Assembly (NCBI RefSeq): GCF_036785885.1 | Contig: NC_092323.1 | Span: 4,070,501 to 4,134,500 of the forward strand | DNA length: 64,000 bases | Reading direction: 5' to 3' | DNA from: Coffea arabica | Lineage: Eukaryota > Streptophyta > Magnoliopsida > Gentianales > Rubiaceae | Shown here: positions 46,901 to 59,157 of the stretch, one piece after another | Position numbering within the stretch: the first letter of the stretch is position 1 | Layout of the letters: each line of letters starts with the position of its first letter | Notes under the pieces: generated by a model | Databases searched by the model: none | The model's input: the letters and a program-made list of their open reading frames with translations, nothing else | What the model was told of the DNA's origin: nothing | Translations under genes and position numbers: made by a program

Positions 46901-48490
46901 GGAAAAGTTAACTTTCTCTTATTTTCTTTTCTTTTCTGTCCAAATCCTCCACTCCCCCAAACGAGGGCCAAGCGAAGAAAGAATGAGCGGTAGACGGACT
47001 TGTCCAATCTATTAAAAACTGAAAAACACAAGCGTTTCTAGTTGACGTCATTTGGCACGCCGGACATGAGAGGAAACGACAAACGGAAAAAGAAAAAGAA
47101 AAAAAAAAGAGAACGGAATTAGTACATGAAAACACCTATGTACTATACCAAAGGCGAAAAGTATAATTGGCTGTTGCATGTTAGACAAAACAAGTGGGTC
47201 TGGAGACTCTGGACGTCTCTCGTATACACTCTTTGGAGGCAGAAATTGAAGGCTGACAAAGTCCTCATGGAGTAATATTGATGGCCGGAGATTTCTTTGC
47301 CGACCGAAAAACAAAAGGAATAAAGCGCACCTTAGCACATGGATGCAGCTCCATAAGGCTTTTAATTAATTTCCACAATGCCATTCGTTATCAAATGTTC
47401 TACATTAGAATTAAGGGAGAACCGTTCAAAATATGTCTTATATTTCATCAAATGAATTTTGTCATCCCTCCTTATATTGCTTACAAATTTAAATTAATAA
47501 AATTTAATCTCAATCTAAGTATTCAATAACTTTTTAGTCTGAAAACACTACATGACCCACATACGATTATTTTTTGTATGCAAAAATGTCGGATCCCATT
47601 TTTTCAGTGGCAAAAATGAATATAAATTAAGTTAGATTCCACTTTTTTTTTTATAAAAAATTTAAGTATAATTCAGGTCAAATCCTTTTTTTTTTTTTGC
47701 GACAAAAGTGAATATGGATCAGACCATTTGTTTAACTACAAAATGTCATCTAAACTTTTTGCCCCTAAAAAAGTTGATCATATTTTGGTCATGAGATGGA
47801 AGTAAGGTAAAAAATGGTCGAAAATTTAGATCAGAACCAAATTTTATTGACTTCATTATGTAAAAGATGTAAATTTACTATTTTAAAAGTGAATGGCCAA
47901 AAAACTCATTTAGCAAAATGTGAGGAATATTTTGAATGATTTTTTTTTTTAGGATTAACTGGGCAGTCCAAGATTCATGATAGAACAACAATAAAAAAAA
48001 GAATGAAAAGAAAAGGCTGTCAAATAACAGCACCCAGTTAAGTTGGAACAAAGCCCTTCATCATCATCTTGTCCCTTTGTTCCCATGCACTGATCATCCT
48101 TTTATTCCTTCCTATATTTGGCTCCTACAATGTGAATTGAAAGTGTCTACTAGCATGGTAGGCTGCAGGCTCTGTTTCCCTATCTTCTGGTCTTTTCTTC
48201 CTTTTTTTTTTCGGAAAAGATAGGAATTCTATGCTGAAAGTTGGTGAAATTAGTACAAGCGCCGTATATATAATTGACTGTTAATGAAATTAGTACCCTT
48301 TTCTTTATATATATATATTATAATAATAATACTAATCAATGGGCAGGTCCATGAGATGTTGTTGGCAGCTTGGAGCATGCATATGGTTTTGTCGGAAAAT
48401 GCAACTCGTATAAGACAGATACTATGATACTATGAGAAAGCAGAGAATGGAAAAAAATCTGCAGGTATTAATTTACGCAGCATTTAATTT
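43985..48490. other. Gene-poor AT-rich intergenic region
   Basis: No gene is recognised on either strand. Poly-A/T tracts lie at 45403, 45565 and 46108. One transposon-like terminus, GGGTGCGTTTGATAAAATTG at about 46138, resembles a MITE end but has no partner. Reading frames up to 96 codons are low-complexity or have no family resemblance. Confidence 0.45.
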
Positions 48491-48493
48491 AGA

Positions 48494-48667
48494 GTGTGTT
48501 TGGATAGCCAAATAATGCGTCAAAATTATTTGCTTACATCACAAGTACAATTTCCAACACACATTTTTATCTTCTCAATTACTTTTTTATCTCACATACA
48601 TCACATCATAAAAATTGCTACAGTAATTATTCTAAATAATATTTCAAATAATCTCCTATCCAAAAGT
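48494..48667. mobile_element. MITE-like element, TGTTTGGATAG family
   Basis: About 174 bp with inverted ends GTGTTTGGATAG and CTATCCAAAA. The interior has CTCACATACATCA and CTACAGTAATT, shared with 51608-51754 and with the partial copy at 4190-4360. No clear target duplication was found. Confidence 0.55.
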
Positions 48668-48755
48668 TTTTCCAATTCCTTTTCGATCGTACAGCTAAAC
48701 CATTTTATAGTATGTCATCGATTACATCATATAGTACCACAATAATATAGCCAGT

Positions 48756-48756
<1 letters not shown>

Positions 48757-48786
<30 letters not shown>

Positions 48787-48820
48787 AAATGAAAATTTGT
48801 AGTCATATATATATATATTC
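48757..48820. repeat. TA microsatellites
   Basis: (TA)n runs at 48757-48772 and about 48807-48818, with another at 50975-50995. They are simple repeats only. Confidence 0.85.
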
Positions 48821-49129
48821 ATTTTCTCCATATGAATAAAATTTGTTTAGCGCCATGCATAGAGTGACTAATTGGTGTCCGTATAATAATGCATGAAGAG
48901 ACTCCTCCCACTTAATACAACGTAATCACGCGAGGAAGTCACAAGTGGCACACATGCCCAGCGATATGGCTACAAATCACATGCAGACATGTGACATTTT
49001 TTTTTTAAAAAAAAAAAAGAGTTTTGTGCTCAAGTAGTAAATATGTTTGCACTTTTGAACTACTATGCTATGATTAGGAGCCTCTCGATGGCAAGGTTAA
49101 TTTCAAGGTCAAAACTTGCGCAGACTCAA

Positions 49130-49350
49130 GTCCCTGTTTGGCAAGTGAGTTTTTTAAATATTTGTCTAAAATTTTATTGTAATTTACTGTAGAAGTTTTT
49201 TAAAAATTTTTTGAAGTGTCTTTTTTTGTTAATATTTTGAAATATATAATTTAAAAAATTTTGAGAAATTTTTTGAAATTACTGTAGCTAAAGTTTTAAA
49301 AAACTTGTAGCAGACAAATTTGACAAAAAACCTGTCTACCAAACAAGGCC
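49130..49350. mobile_element. MITE-like element, CCTGTTTGG/CCAAACAAGG termini
   Basis: About 221 bp with inverted ends (CCTGTTTGGCAAG and CTACCAAACAAGGCC), flanked by TCAA on each side (49126-49129, 49351-49354). The interior is rich in TTTAAAA and carries two TTACTGTAG motifs, so it could fold into a long hairpin. Confidence 0.55.
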
Positions 49351-51607
49351 TCAATTTTCGAAATCTATTATTTCAGATTGTATCGTGTTACGTTACTTAA
49401 CGAGATGATGGTGTGATACAATTTGAAACATTGAATATGTGGAAACCAAACTCGAAAGTTGCACATTACTGATACATAATAAAGTGCCATTTAGCATGTC
49501 TAACATTTTTCCTACAATCAATTTGGTGTAGATTGAAGTTGGAACGCGATGGTGTAGATTGTACTACTAATATTAATTGATTAAGAATATATAAGATGGG
49601 AAGAAGCAAGTAAACTAGTATTAAATGCACTGAGGAGTAATGAATGAATCATGGGGTAGTAATTACTAGTAGTTTCTTTGGAATTGGTGGTGTAGATAAT
49701 GGGAAGTATAATGATGAGGAGGGGAGGGAGGAGGGGGCTGCAGCGGGATCAGTACCATGCAGGGAATGTGCAGAACATGCTGTACATTTGATGCTGCTGC
49801 ACTGTCTCAACTTTGTCACATGCAATCCTTCTCTCAAACCCCCAAAAGCCTAATTGCCCTCTTCCCTCTCCTTCTCTCTGCATGTTCTCCCCATGTGCAT
49901 TACTTTGCCCATTTTGCAAAATTATGCGTGTATCCTTTCCTTCTTCCCTCCTCCCACCTCACTCACTCACTGATCATGGAAGGGGGAAGGGGGTGGCCTT
50001 TGCTTTGCTTTGCTGGCCCATGCCACATTCACATGCGCCCCTTTGGGAGGCCACAGCCACAGCCACACACCCTTCCAAAACAGCTACCTCGCTCCTCCTC
50101 TTCCACTTATAAAATGACTTCATTGCCCTTCTCCTCCTTTCCATTTTTTTTTTTAGCCGGACTACTTTTCTCCCTTCCTCAAAACTCTGTCTTTACTGGT
50201 ACAAGTTTATTTAAGTACTGCTATCATATAAGTACACTTTTTTTAAGGCACTTGTCTCACTAATTAATCCCACGATTATTCTCCAGACTACCGAATTGTT
50301 GCCTTTCACCTTTTTGGATGGATTGGCTCTCAATTCTCTTATTGAATACTAGCTAGTCATGCTAATTAATCTTCTTGTAAATGACGGCTGCTAGGGACAT
50401 TGCTAGGAAATGACCCGTTCCAATTTGTGTCCAATCATGCATGGAATGTAAAATGAATCCATTTTCCTTGCATAATATCGACAAGTATGGTCATATGTAA
50501 ATATCCTTCCCAAGCTTGAAGAAAATCTGGAGGGTAATTGGGGAATAGTAGAATGATTAGGCCCCAACCTTGAAATGTGCCTTTCGCAGACAGGCAGGCT
50601 TTCTCGGGCAAGTCTCTTCCAGATGGATCACAGATCTCGTATGGTCGCAAGTTGTGTGCCATCTTCCCGCTAGAATTTTTCAACTGAGATACGAAATTGG
50701 TGTGGCTGCCTTTCTGGCGTAAATCACAAAAACACCCTTCGATCAACGGAAATATCTACAATCTTCTTCTTGTATGTAAAGAGAGTAGGGCCTCCCATTA
50801 TGATTGTCACGGGACCCCACGCTCCCACATACAAGCTTTGTTAAATAGAAAATTAAAACAAAAAATGGTGTGCGTCTACCGCGTGACTATAAGATTTATT
50901 TCAGGCGTTAAAATTTTAGAAATATAAAATTAATTAAAAAATATATAAATGTAAGAAAAAATAGTAATTATTAATATATATATATATATATATATGATAG
51001 GTTAAGTAAAATATAAATGTGTTAAAGATTGTCGCCTGGATATCTCGTTAAAAAATAAAAAAAAGGGAGAGAGAAAAATTGAATTAATGATGTGGACCAT
51101 CTGATTTTTGGGGCTCAAGTAAGTATAGGGGGTTGCAACTGCAAAGCTAGTATTGTTAGCTTGATAGCATCTCTTTCGGTAATGCCAGATATTTTACATT
51201 TCGAGATGCACAATTTTTAGCTAGCGGTTGCATGAATCTCATTTATTGTTCTACTTCTTCTCGTCGAGCCACAATGAAGTTCAAAAGCACGGTTCGAAAT
51301 GCAATTCTTTTTGTTTGTGGATTCAGAAATAGGCCGTCACATTTTAGACCAAATAAAAAGGGGAGCTAGGAATTTATGATGATAGTTGATACCTGCTCTG
51401 GTGTAATTGATTATATGTCCACATATTTTAATATTGATAAAATCGGGAGGTTTTTTTTTTGTTTTTTAAATGTCATTTTGTTTATACATTATGGATTAAA
51501 TTAACATGTCATTGATAATTTGATATCCTAATGCAACTACATTTACTATTTTTTCTTTTCTGTTTCCTTTTTGGTTTTTGCCGAAGGAAAAGGTAAGAGA
51601 TTCGACT
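49351..51607. other. Intergenic, CT-rich 49.7-50.2 kb, no recognised gene
   Basis: 49640-50150 is unusually GC- and pyrimidine-rich with open frames (a 168-codon frame at 49757-50263 plus, a 103-codon frame at 50435-50746 minus). Neither resembles a known family and neither shows coding features such as conserved motifs. It may hold regulatory or non-coding RNA sequence, but I cannot support a call. Confidence 0.35.
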
Positions 51608-51754
51608 AACCCCGTTTGGATAGCCATTTTCTGACGAAAAATTGCGTCGTTTTCCGTGATCATATTTCCCTATTACCTTATTTTCTCACATACATCAAAT
51701 CGTTACAGTAATTTTTCTACAAAAAATTCAAGAAAATGCAATCCAAACAAGGCC
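51608..51754. mobile_element. MITE-like element, same family as 48494-48667
   Basis: About 147 bp with ends CCCCGTTTGGATAG and ATCCAAACAAGGCC. The interior has CTCACATACATCA and GTTACAGTAAT in the same order as the 48.5-kb copy. Confidence 0.55.
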
Positions 51755-52267
51755 GATCTCTAAGGTTGGCATTAGCTCGTCAAACCATATTTTGAAGCAC
51801 TTACTAGTGTTAATAGGACCTTGGTATGAGAACTAGCATCGGTAAAGGAAAGAGTCATATTTAATACATCACCAAAATAGACTGTAAATATAATAGAGAG
51901 TGGCTCTCATATAGTAAATGCTCAAATATACACGATTTATTAACATGAGGTCAAATTTCAGTTACATTTAACCAAAAAAAGAAAAAAAAATCACGCTTTG
52001 TTTGAATTCACATTCATAAAAGATGCATATAGTTTTATTTTGACCGTATGATTAACTTAAATTTTTTGCTTCATGAACATTTTACTACTCCATTAGTATT
52101 ATAACTTTCATAACATAGGCAATTCATCTATATTCTCTAATTTCCTTATTTACCAAAAAAAGAAGAGGAAGGATAGTATTGGATTTTTCTTTCTTTTTTT
52201 TTTTTTAAAAAAAGGGGATAGTATTATTGCATTAATAATTGCTAGTAGTATTACGATTTCCTGGCGT

Positions 52268-52273
52268 CACGTG
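52268..52273 (+). promoter_or_regulatory. G-box (CACGTG) upstream of the HLH gene
   Basis: Palindromic CACGTG 280 bp above the start codon. G-boxes bind bHLH and bZIP factors. By chance one would occur every 4 kb or so, so weight is modest. Confidence 0.35.
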
Positions 52274-52552
52274 GAGATATAAGTCATAAGATATCTTTCC
52301 AATCAAAAACTATTTTGGTAATAAAGGCACAAAAAAAAAAAAGGAAAAATGGCATTTGTGTAGTTTATACATAAACAAGTGGCAGTTGGGGTCAGATATC
52401 GCCTTACTTAAACACCTCCAATCCAAAGAAACGCGTTCGAAGACAGGACATAACCCCGTTGAAACGCTCAGCCCGCCGGGGGACCGAGCCCCCCATTCCT
52501 CCCAGTTCCCTGTTTCCTCCAGCCTTTCCCTTCATCTTGGTTTCTACCCTGA

Positions 52553-52900
52553 ATGGGCTCAAGGCCAAGAAGCTACATGGGGACGCCCATCCTAATGAGA
52601 AAAACTGCAAGGAGGAGGCCGAATCCCCATAGAAGAGCCTGCAAAATCCAGCACAGCTCCTCAACAAGAATCAGAGCAGGCGCGTGCGTTTCAGAGAAGT
52701 TGGAGGCTCTCAAGAACATCATTCCGGTCCACACTGATCACGGGGAGATCAAGCCTGATCAATTGTTTCAAGAAACTGCTGACTACATTGTTCTTCTCCG
52801 CACCCAAATCTCAGTTTTGCAAAATCTGGTTGATTTTTATGGGTCCAGTGCTGGGCAGGCTCAACCACACCACACCAACTCGCTGCTGTATAATACGTAG
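52553..52900 (+). CDS. Small atypical HLH transcription regulator (UPBEAT1-like)
   Basis: Single exon, 115 residues. A TGA stands directly before the ATG in frame, so the protein cannot start earlier; Met9 or Met15 are alternatives. Residues about 16-30 are Arg-rich (RKTARRRPNPHRR), a likely nuclear signal. Helix 1 is about 47-60 (VSEKLEALKNIIP), with a loop containing IKPDQ. Helix 2 is about 73-99 (LFQETADYIVLLRTQISVLQNLVDFYG). The basic stretch before helix 1 lacks the His-Glu-Arg pattern needed for E-box contact, so this is a non-DNA-binding HLH that would act by dimerising with bHLH partners. Plants use such proteins (PAR, IBH1, UPBEAT1 groups) to tune growth; I cannot say which group with confidence. 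The C-terminus ends HHTNSLLYNT. Confidence 0.8.
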   Translation: MGSRPRSYMGTPILMRKTARRRPNPHRRACKIQHSSSTRIRAGACVSEKLEALKNIIPVHTDHGEIKPDQLFQETADYIVLLRTQISVLQNLVDFYGSSAGQAQPHHTNSLLYNT

Positions 52901-54226
52901 TCATATTTCATCGCCAACTGAAGCCAAAGTAAACAAGAAAAGATTTGCTCTTTTTTCTCCACACCCCCTCCCCACCCCCACTATTTTCTTGGCTGTTTAT
53001 GCACTTTCCCAGGCAAATGCAGGAGTAATCATTCTACAACAAGAAGTAGCTAGCTAGCTAATTGCAGGGTCACAAGGTCTTCTTTAGTTATTTGCCATAT
53101 ATGATGAAATTCAATAATTATATTATATCTTCTCATGTATATGTAATTTTTTGTTTATTTTCTTTGCCTTGTTTTCTTCCCTCCCCTCACTTTTAAGTAT
53201 CAAGAATACCACCTTGTTGGAACCTTTTGTTGTGTGGACTCTGGACTCGAAATGAGAGGAAAAAGCTCAGGAGTTGGCTAAATATGTAAGACAGCATTAT
53301 TGTTGTTTCTTTTTCCCCGAATCTAATAGGTAAGAGATTTTTGTGTACAAAGGACCTGTGGTTCTTTTCTCTGATTCAAAAAAAAAAAGAAGAAGGAGAA
53401 GAAGGTTTGTTGTCCATTCGATCTATCATCAAATTAACATGCTGCACCACATACGTAGATTTTTGCCTTCTCAGTCCAGTCCACACACGAAAAGTTCTAG
53501 CATACGCGTTTCACAAAATATATATGGTCCAAGCAAGTATTCAAGAAATTTATGCCACGCGTTCTGGAGATGTTCAATCTCAAATTTGGTCCTTCAAGCC
53601 ATAACAACTACTACTGTTTTCAATTTAATCCTCGAACAAAGCATCAGAAGAACTCTTCTTGTTACCGAAATTTAAGAATCCCGGCTTCTTACCTGGGTAA
53701 TAATTTTAATTTATTATATGCTCAGAAACAGTTAAATAAAGGCTACAAATAGTACAAATTATGCAGTGAAACATGCACCCCGGTCAATAGAGTAGAAAGG
53801 CGTATTAATTCTTCCCCCGTTAATTTCACTTGTACAAGGCATATGAGGGACTGGAAAATGTGTTGCCAGTTTTGCAGACAAAACATCTCTCCCTCCCTTT
53901 GTCTGTGATGAGGTGACTGAGCATGTCAGAGAGCGTCGGCCAGATCGCCAGCCTCGGCCTGTGATGACGGTCGGAGGGAGGCATGCGTCGCTCAGTAGAG
54001 TAGACTGCTGCATGTCTTGTTCCAGTTAATTAGCTCAACATATATTTGGAGAAACAAAATAAAAATGATGGGCCGACATAAATTGTTACTAGTAAATTCT
54101 ACTGCCCGTGACCGTGAGTGAAGTGAAGGCTTCATTTTGCGGGGATGGGTGGGGGAGGGCGGTAGCGCACAGATATATCACATGATATCTGAGTGAAATA
54201 GAGAGCAGAGCCGTCATGTTTTGGGA
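52901..54226. other. HLH 3' UTR and intergenic DNA
   Basis: No gene. Poly-A and purine-rich stretch at 53379-53405. An 84-codon minus-strand frame at 53759-54013 has no recognisable domain. Confidence 0.4.
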
Positions 54227-54229
54227 GGA

Positions 54230-54474
54230 GGGGCTGGAACGGTTGTCTCTGACAATCGTTCCGGAAGGTTTACGGTCATGATTAGGTCAAAAAAATTTGT
54301 GCGGTTCAGATCACTCCTTGTAACTTGATTTTTACGTCGTGTGTGACCCACAAAAATATTGTTCTAGTATTACTCGCTGTTGTTCTATTGTTACACCTTG
54401 TACAGATAATATTCACCGTGTGCAAATGATGTTACACCTTCCGGAACGGCTGCTCTGACAATCGTTCCAGCCCC
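54230..54474. mobile_element. 245-bp MITE with about 38-bp terminal inverted repeats
   Basis: The left end GGGGCTGGAACG... through CCGGAAGGT is repeated in inverted form at the right end, with about five mismatches over 38 bp. GGA flanks each side (54227-54229, 54475-54477), a 3-bp duplication as in PIF/Harbinger or CACTA types. Internal sequence is not coding. Confidence 0.75.
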
Positions 54475-54867
54475 GGATCCCATGTTATGGCATCACATGC
54501 ATTGTTATGGTACGGCAGTGACAAGCTAGCGAACATTTGAGTATTCAAGAACACGTGCAACTTTTATTACCCTCCATACATATTTCGCAGCTGTCTTTTT
54601 TTTCCTTCTGCGGCAACCTCAATCACGGATGTAGGTCGAGTATAATTAATCCAGTTTCTCTCTATCTCTCTTTTTTCTTAAAAAAAAAATCAATTAAATT
54701 AGCTGTACTTTGCAGGAACTTGTTATATTATCCAGATTTCAGCAACTAGGAGAGCGGTACAAAGCACGCATAGCTTGCTCAGTTTTTATTCTCAGGAGGG
54801 CCAGATTCTGTTTGTTCAAATGAAAAAAATAGTTGGGAGTCTTGCTTCTGTAGGGAACAGAGTGATA

Positions 54868-55599
54868 TGATCCAATGTTTTAAAAGAGGATGGCGTTGGG
54901 CGGGGCATTTAGTATTCGGCGTGTGGCGTCAGCCCCGTGAATTTTTATTTTTTAAATATATATAAATATGATATATATTATAAAAAAATCATTTGAAGAT
55001 ATAAATAAATATAATAAAATTAGATAAAATTAAGACAATTACACAGATAAAGAATTACTATTGTATAACTCTAACTAATAATTTAAAAAACATACATATT
55101 AATATTAGTTGCACAAAAAAGCAAAATAATTAACACTATAAAAAGTTCAATCTTAGAAACAAACTAGTCACAACTCATAAGTCACCATAGTATCAAGCAC
55201 TTAAATTACAAGCACATAAATTCAAGTAGACACAAACTTCAAAGGTTAATTGTTTCAATAAACACACTTAACTAGCATCAAAAATAAAATACCAAATTAG
55301 CAACCATATTGCTTATAATACATAACAAGGAATAGCATCAATAATTAAAAACAAACTGACAAATAAAATGATACTATTCATCAAAGTGGATATCATCCAT
55401 GCTTTCATCTTCATCTAGTGTATATACACTAGGTAATTTTCTGCCAATAATTGACGGTGGTTTTGAAATTTTCATCACATCACAGGATCCAATCTATAGG
55501 TAACAATTTCTTTTCCTTTACCTTTCTTGCATAATCATATACTGTATTATATTTCAAATAAATTCATGTCAAATTCACTCAATGTCTGAATATAATAGA
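54868..55599. other. Possible decayed hAT-like relic
   Basis: CCAATGTTTTAAAAG at about 54872 followed by a GC-rich GGCGTTGGGCGGGGC block resembles a common plant hAT left end. On the minus strand 55480-55370 reads an acidic peptide ending DDIHFDE-stop, similar in kind to transposase C-termini. No matching right end was found; a TTTTAATGCCTCAC block at 56180 is a weak candidate. Confidence 0.3.
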
Positions 55600-56071
55600 T
55601 AGGTATGTACTCGAGCCAAGTCGAACTCGAGTATTGCTATACTTGAGCTCGACTCGACCCATATGTAACTAGGAACTCGAGCTCGACTAAGCCTAAAAAA
55701 TCGTAACTCGAGGCTTGATTCAAGAAAATACCTTTAAACTCGAGACTCGACTCGATAAGGCTCGACCTTTAGTTAAGCCTTATCAAGCCTTGCCATTATG
55801 GAATTTTATTATAAAGAAGAGTATATTGTAAATTCAGTATAAATTATACCCATAACGGTTATTTTATAATTATAATACATATGTATTATTTGAATTATAT
55901 ATATATTATTTAAATATATCCTGACTCGACGAGCCACAAGCCCCAAAATATTGACTCGAAACTCGACTCGAAAGTACATTCAAGTAGCCCGAGACTTGGC
56001 TCGAACTCGGTCAAACCGAGTTCAAACCAAGCCATTGACCTCACGAGTAGCTCAGCTCGCGTACGTCCCTA
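55600..56071. mobile_element. hAT-type MITE with 8-bp target duplication
   Basis: 472 bp. Ends are TAGGTATGTACTCGAGCC and, inverted, TAGGGACGTACGCGAGCT. Flanking direct repeats are ATAATAGA (55592-55599) and ATAACAGA (56072-56079), 7 of 8. Both arms are rich in CTCGA/GAGCT motifs; the core is AT-rich. It has no coding capacity. Confidence 0.8.
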
Positions 56072-56689
56072 ATAACAGATAGTAAATTAGTAATAAAGTT
56101 GAATATTAAAAGTTAAAAACTTAATTGATGAAGTTAAATATTTTTTCTTTTTTTTAAAGACAATTTGTGGGGCATATGCTTTTAATGCCTCACTTCAGAG
56201 GTGTGCCCAAACACCCGTGCGTACTTAAATTTAATGAATGGAATCGATATTGTGAAAATATCTTTGTGATTGGAATCAATATTGTGAAAAAAGAGAGAGA
56301 AGAAATTAGCATTATTGGTGATAAGTACTAGTTATTGATTTCCATGTGAACTTCTTTCGTTAACTCCTAGTTAGAAAGTTGTTTAACTTACTATGACGCT
56401 TTGAAATTATATGATGAATCAATTCATAAAAGCAAAATATAAATGATTATTCCAAAAAATAGAATGATGTAAAGTGAGTTGGACGAAGCAAGCAAGTACT
56501 TAAATTTGCTAAACATTAGGATAGGAGCGAAAGTGAAGACGTGACCAAATTGAGTAGATAACGGAAAATAATTGGCTGATGGTTTTAGGGACAATGTGAG
56601 AATAAAATAATCCAACTTAACCCTAATACTTTTTTCCAACGCTTCTGGCAAAGAATATTAGTATCTGAAACGAGTCAGTAATGTTACCG

Positions 56690-57130
56690 CTGCTACTTAT
56701 GATCCCATCATCTGTGAGCTTGGGGATGCTGAATTTCAAGGCTAACAGCGAAGCTGATTGCTGATGCTGGCCAGAAGGCTACTGTCTTGATTCCCATTTT
56801 TCTTTGCAATCTCTAGCGCCCATCCCATGGTCTCATCAGCAATAATGCATGTGATATTATCACTATCACATTGATTGATTTATGTTCGACTCCAGGTTCA
56901 CATCACCGGCATGACCTGGTAAATTGATAGTAAGTGTCAACTTGTTGCCCAGGTCATTTCTGTCCTCCCATGATTCCAATCCATCATGACCTGGCTTAAG
57001 TTTTATCGACTTCTCCTCTTTGTCGTGATGTCGCTTATTTGTCTGATTATGCTTGAGTTTGTTGTTACATGAGGTATTTGATTTGCAATACGGTGTTCTT
57101 TTGGTTGTATCTACTGTTGTTTCCATTCTT
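56690..57130 (-). pseudogene. UGT83A1-like glycosyltransferase relic, N-terminal half
   Basis: Minus strand. Around 57000-56880 reads a GLESWEDRNDLG...PGH segment, and around 56870-56700 reads ITCIIADETMGWALEIA, followed in a shifted frame by the KLTDDGII stretch. These match the order in the intact gene at 60307-60787 (PDGLESEEE, ITCVIADQGLGWALEVA, LIDDGII). Frames change at least twice, there is no start region, and no PSPG box is attached. Part of a tandem UGT cluster. Confidence 0.75.
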
Positions 57131-58409
57131 GTAGAATTACTGGCGTCCTAAACCAACTCAGACATCTGAGTTGGAGTTCTTCTTCTTCACTCCCAATGAG
57201 AGGGAGCAAATTCTGTTGAACGATATTTCGTGGAAGGGTCTTTGCTACCACCCATGCTTAAGATTGTCACCAATTCGTGCAAGTGGTTCCCAATGTTTAC
57301 AAGTTGGCCGGCTCAGGCTGGTACAATATATTTCCCATTATGTTAATCCGGTGAGCTCAAAGGGTCTAGTTGTTACTTGTTAGCATAAATTTGGAAATCG
57401 AAGCAATATATGCTCGCATTTGGGTTACAAAATTTTAAAGTACAAATTTTTAGTAAGAATTCAATATGTTCCTTAACAAAATGACACGGGTTTCTACTAT
57501 GAAACCAGTGTGGCAGGAATGATCTAAAGTATCACTGTTATCATCTTTGAGCTCCTCAGACCAGCAAGAGATCCAGCCCATGCCGGCTGGCCGGGCCAGT
57601 CTGTCCAGCGGGGCGTGAGAACTGAAATTGTTAAGGATCACATCTCTCCATATTTAAATATCCACAGGCAAAATCGCGAAGTGTAAAGGGGTTGGTCTTG
57701 AGAATTCAGTTGTTAAATTTCTTCTCTGATTACTTGACACTGATCAACTATCATGCAAAATTACATGATTGTAAGAAGAGAAGTGCGTGCGAAAATCTTT
57801 TTATGGTTTTGCTCAAGAGGAAGATATGTAATTTTCCTTCTTTCCTGCTATTTGTATTAAAGGTAAAGTTCCTGAATGGTGCAGATTTGCTATTAAGTTT
57901 CTATCTGGATGAGTCCCCTAACTACCTTAGGTTGTAAATTTAAGGTGTCTACTATCTATATTCCTTCTTCAAAGAATCTAGCAGAAATTGCGAAAGTCCT
58001 GTTTTTAGATGGATGGAAAGCAGAATAATTGACTTGAAAATTCTTTCATATAGTAACTTGTTTAACATGAACCTGTTCTATTTTCTTGAAGGGCCGGAAC
58101 TTGTCCATCTGAATGTTGATTGACGATTGTAGTCTCTCTCTATAAGAAGGATTACTTTTCACAAAAACTTTGGTTCCTGAGGTAATGAGATACAGAAAGA
58201 CAGATCACCATTACTCCCTAAAAAACTTAAAAAGACTGTTGCAACTAATGTTGGCCACTGAGTATTGTGACTCTTGCCCTATTATGCAATCCATCCAATT
58301 ATTCTTGGTCTAATTATGATATTGATTTGAGCCAGCAGTTTGCTATCTTGTCCTAGATGGACATATTTATCCTAAAATTTTCCAGTAAAACTGGTTTCAC
58401 AAGTGGCTG
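57131..58409. other. Intergenic within the UGT cluster
   Basis: I see no UGT motifs or other family resemblance. Small frames at 57171-57383 and 57692-57937 are unremarkable. Confidence 0.4.
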
Positions 58410-58915
58410 TCAGGCCTCTTGAGAGCAGGAATCATTCCTTTCATCCTTAATCCACTTGACAAAATTGTTGAAATTCTTTCCAGAGCGTCCGCTTTCTGTA
58501 GCAGTACTATTCATCGCCTTTGCTTTTTAATCCAGGGCCGCCCTTGCTTTGAATCCTTGATCAGTTAGAAGCAGCTCGACCTTATTCTTTATTTCTTCTC
58601 GTCCAACAATTCCATTTTCATCTCGGTTGAGTCGTCCTCCAAGCTTCCATGCATCACAGATGTAGCTCTGGTTAAGGAATTGGTCTGCAAAGTAAGGCCA
58701 GCAAAGGAATGGAAGACCATTGCTAACGCCCTCAATGGCAGAATTCCAACCACAGTGGCTTAGGAAGCAAGCCACAGAAGGATGACTCAAGACCTTTTGT
58801 TGAGGTGCCCAACCAACTAGCGGCCCTCCTCCCTGTATTCTGTCAGTGCAATGCCTGTCACATTGTTTATATCTCGCCTTACAACCCAGAGGAACGGCAT
58901 ATTGGTGAGTTCAAG
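58410..58915 (-). pseudogene. UGT83A1-like glycosyltransferase pseudogene, C-terminal part
   Basis: Minus strand. LTNMPFLWVVRRD at about 58900-58860 precedes a shifted stretch, then a near-complete PSPG sugar-donor box from WAPQQKVLSHPS through CGWNS to FADQ (about 58815-58680). A TAA at 58527-58529 stands where a Leu codon is expected. The frame beyond it still reads a normal family tail (NFNNFVKWIKDER) to a TGA at 58410-58412. The N-terminal half is missing. Confidence 0.85.
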
Positions 58916-59157
58916 ACCTAGTGCATGTTTCTGTCGTAGTAATCAAATGACATTTTGTTACTTGGACACTCATAATGCAAAACACAGGTGTTATTGGTTC
59001 ATATGTTTGGCGACATTTGTCGTAACAAGATTCTAAATTTTAACTGCATCGAGAAAACACATCTTCCAGTACTTTTTGTGATTCGATACACAGAGGATGT
59101 TGAAATCATCAATCTTTGAGGGCATTATTCCGAAAACTATATTGTGACTTGGATATG

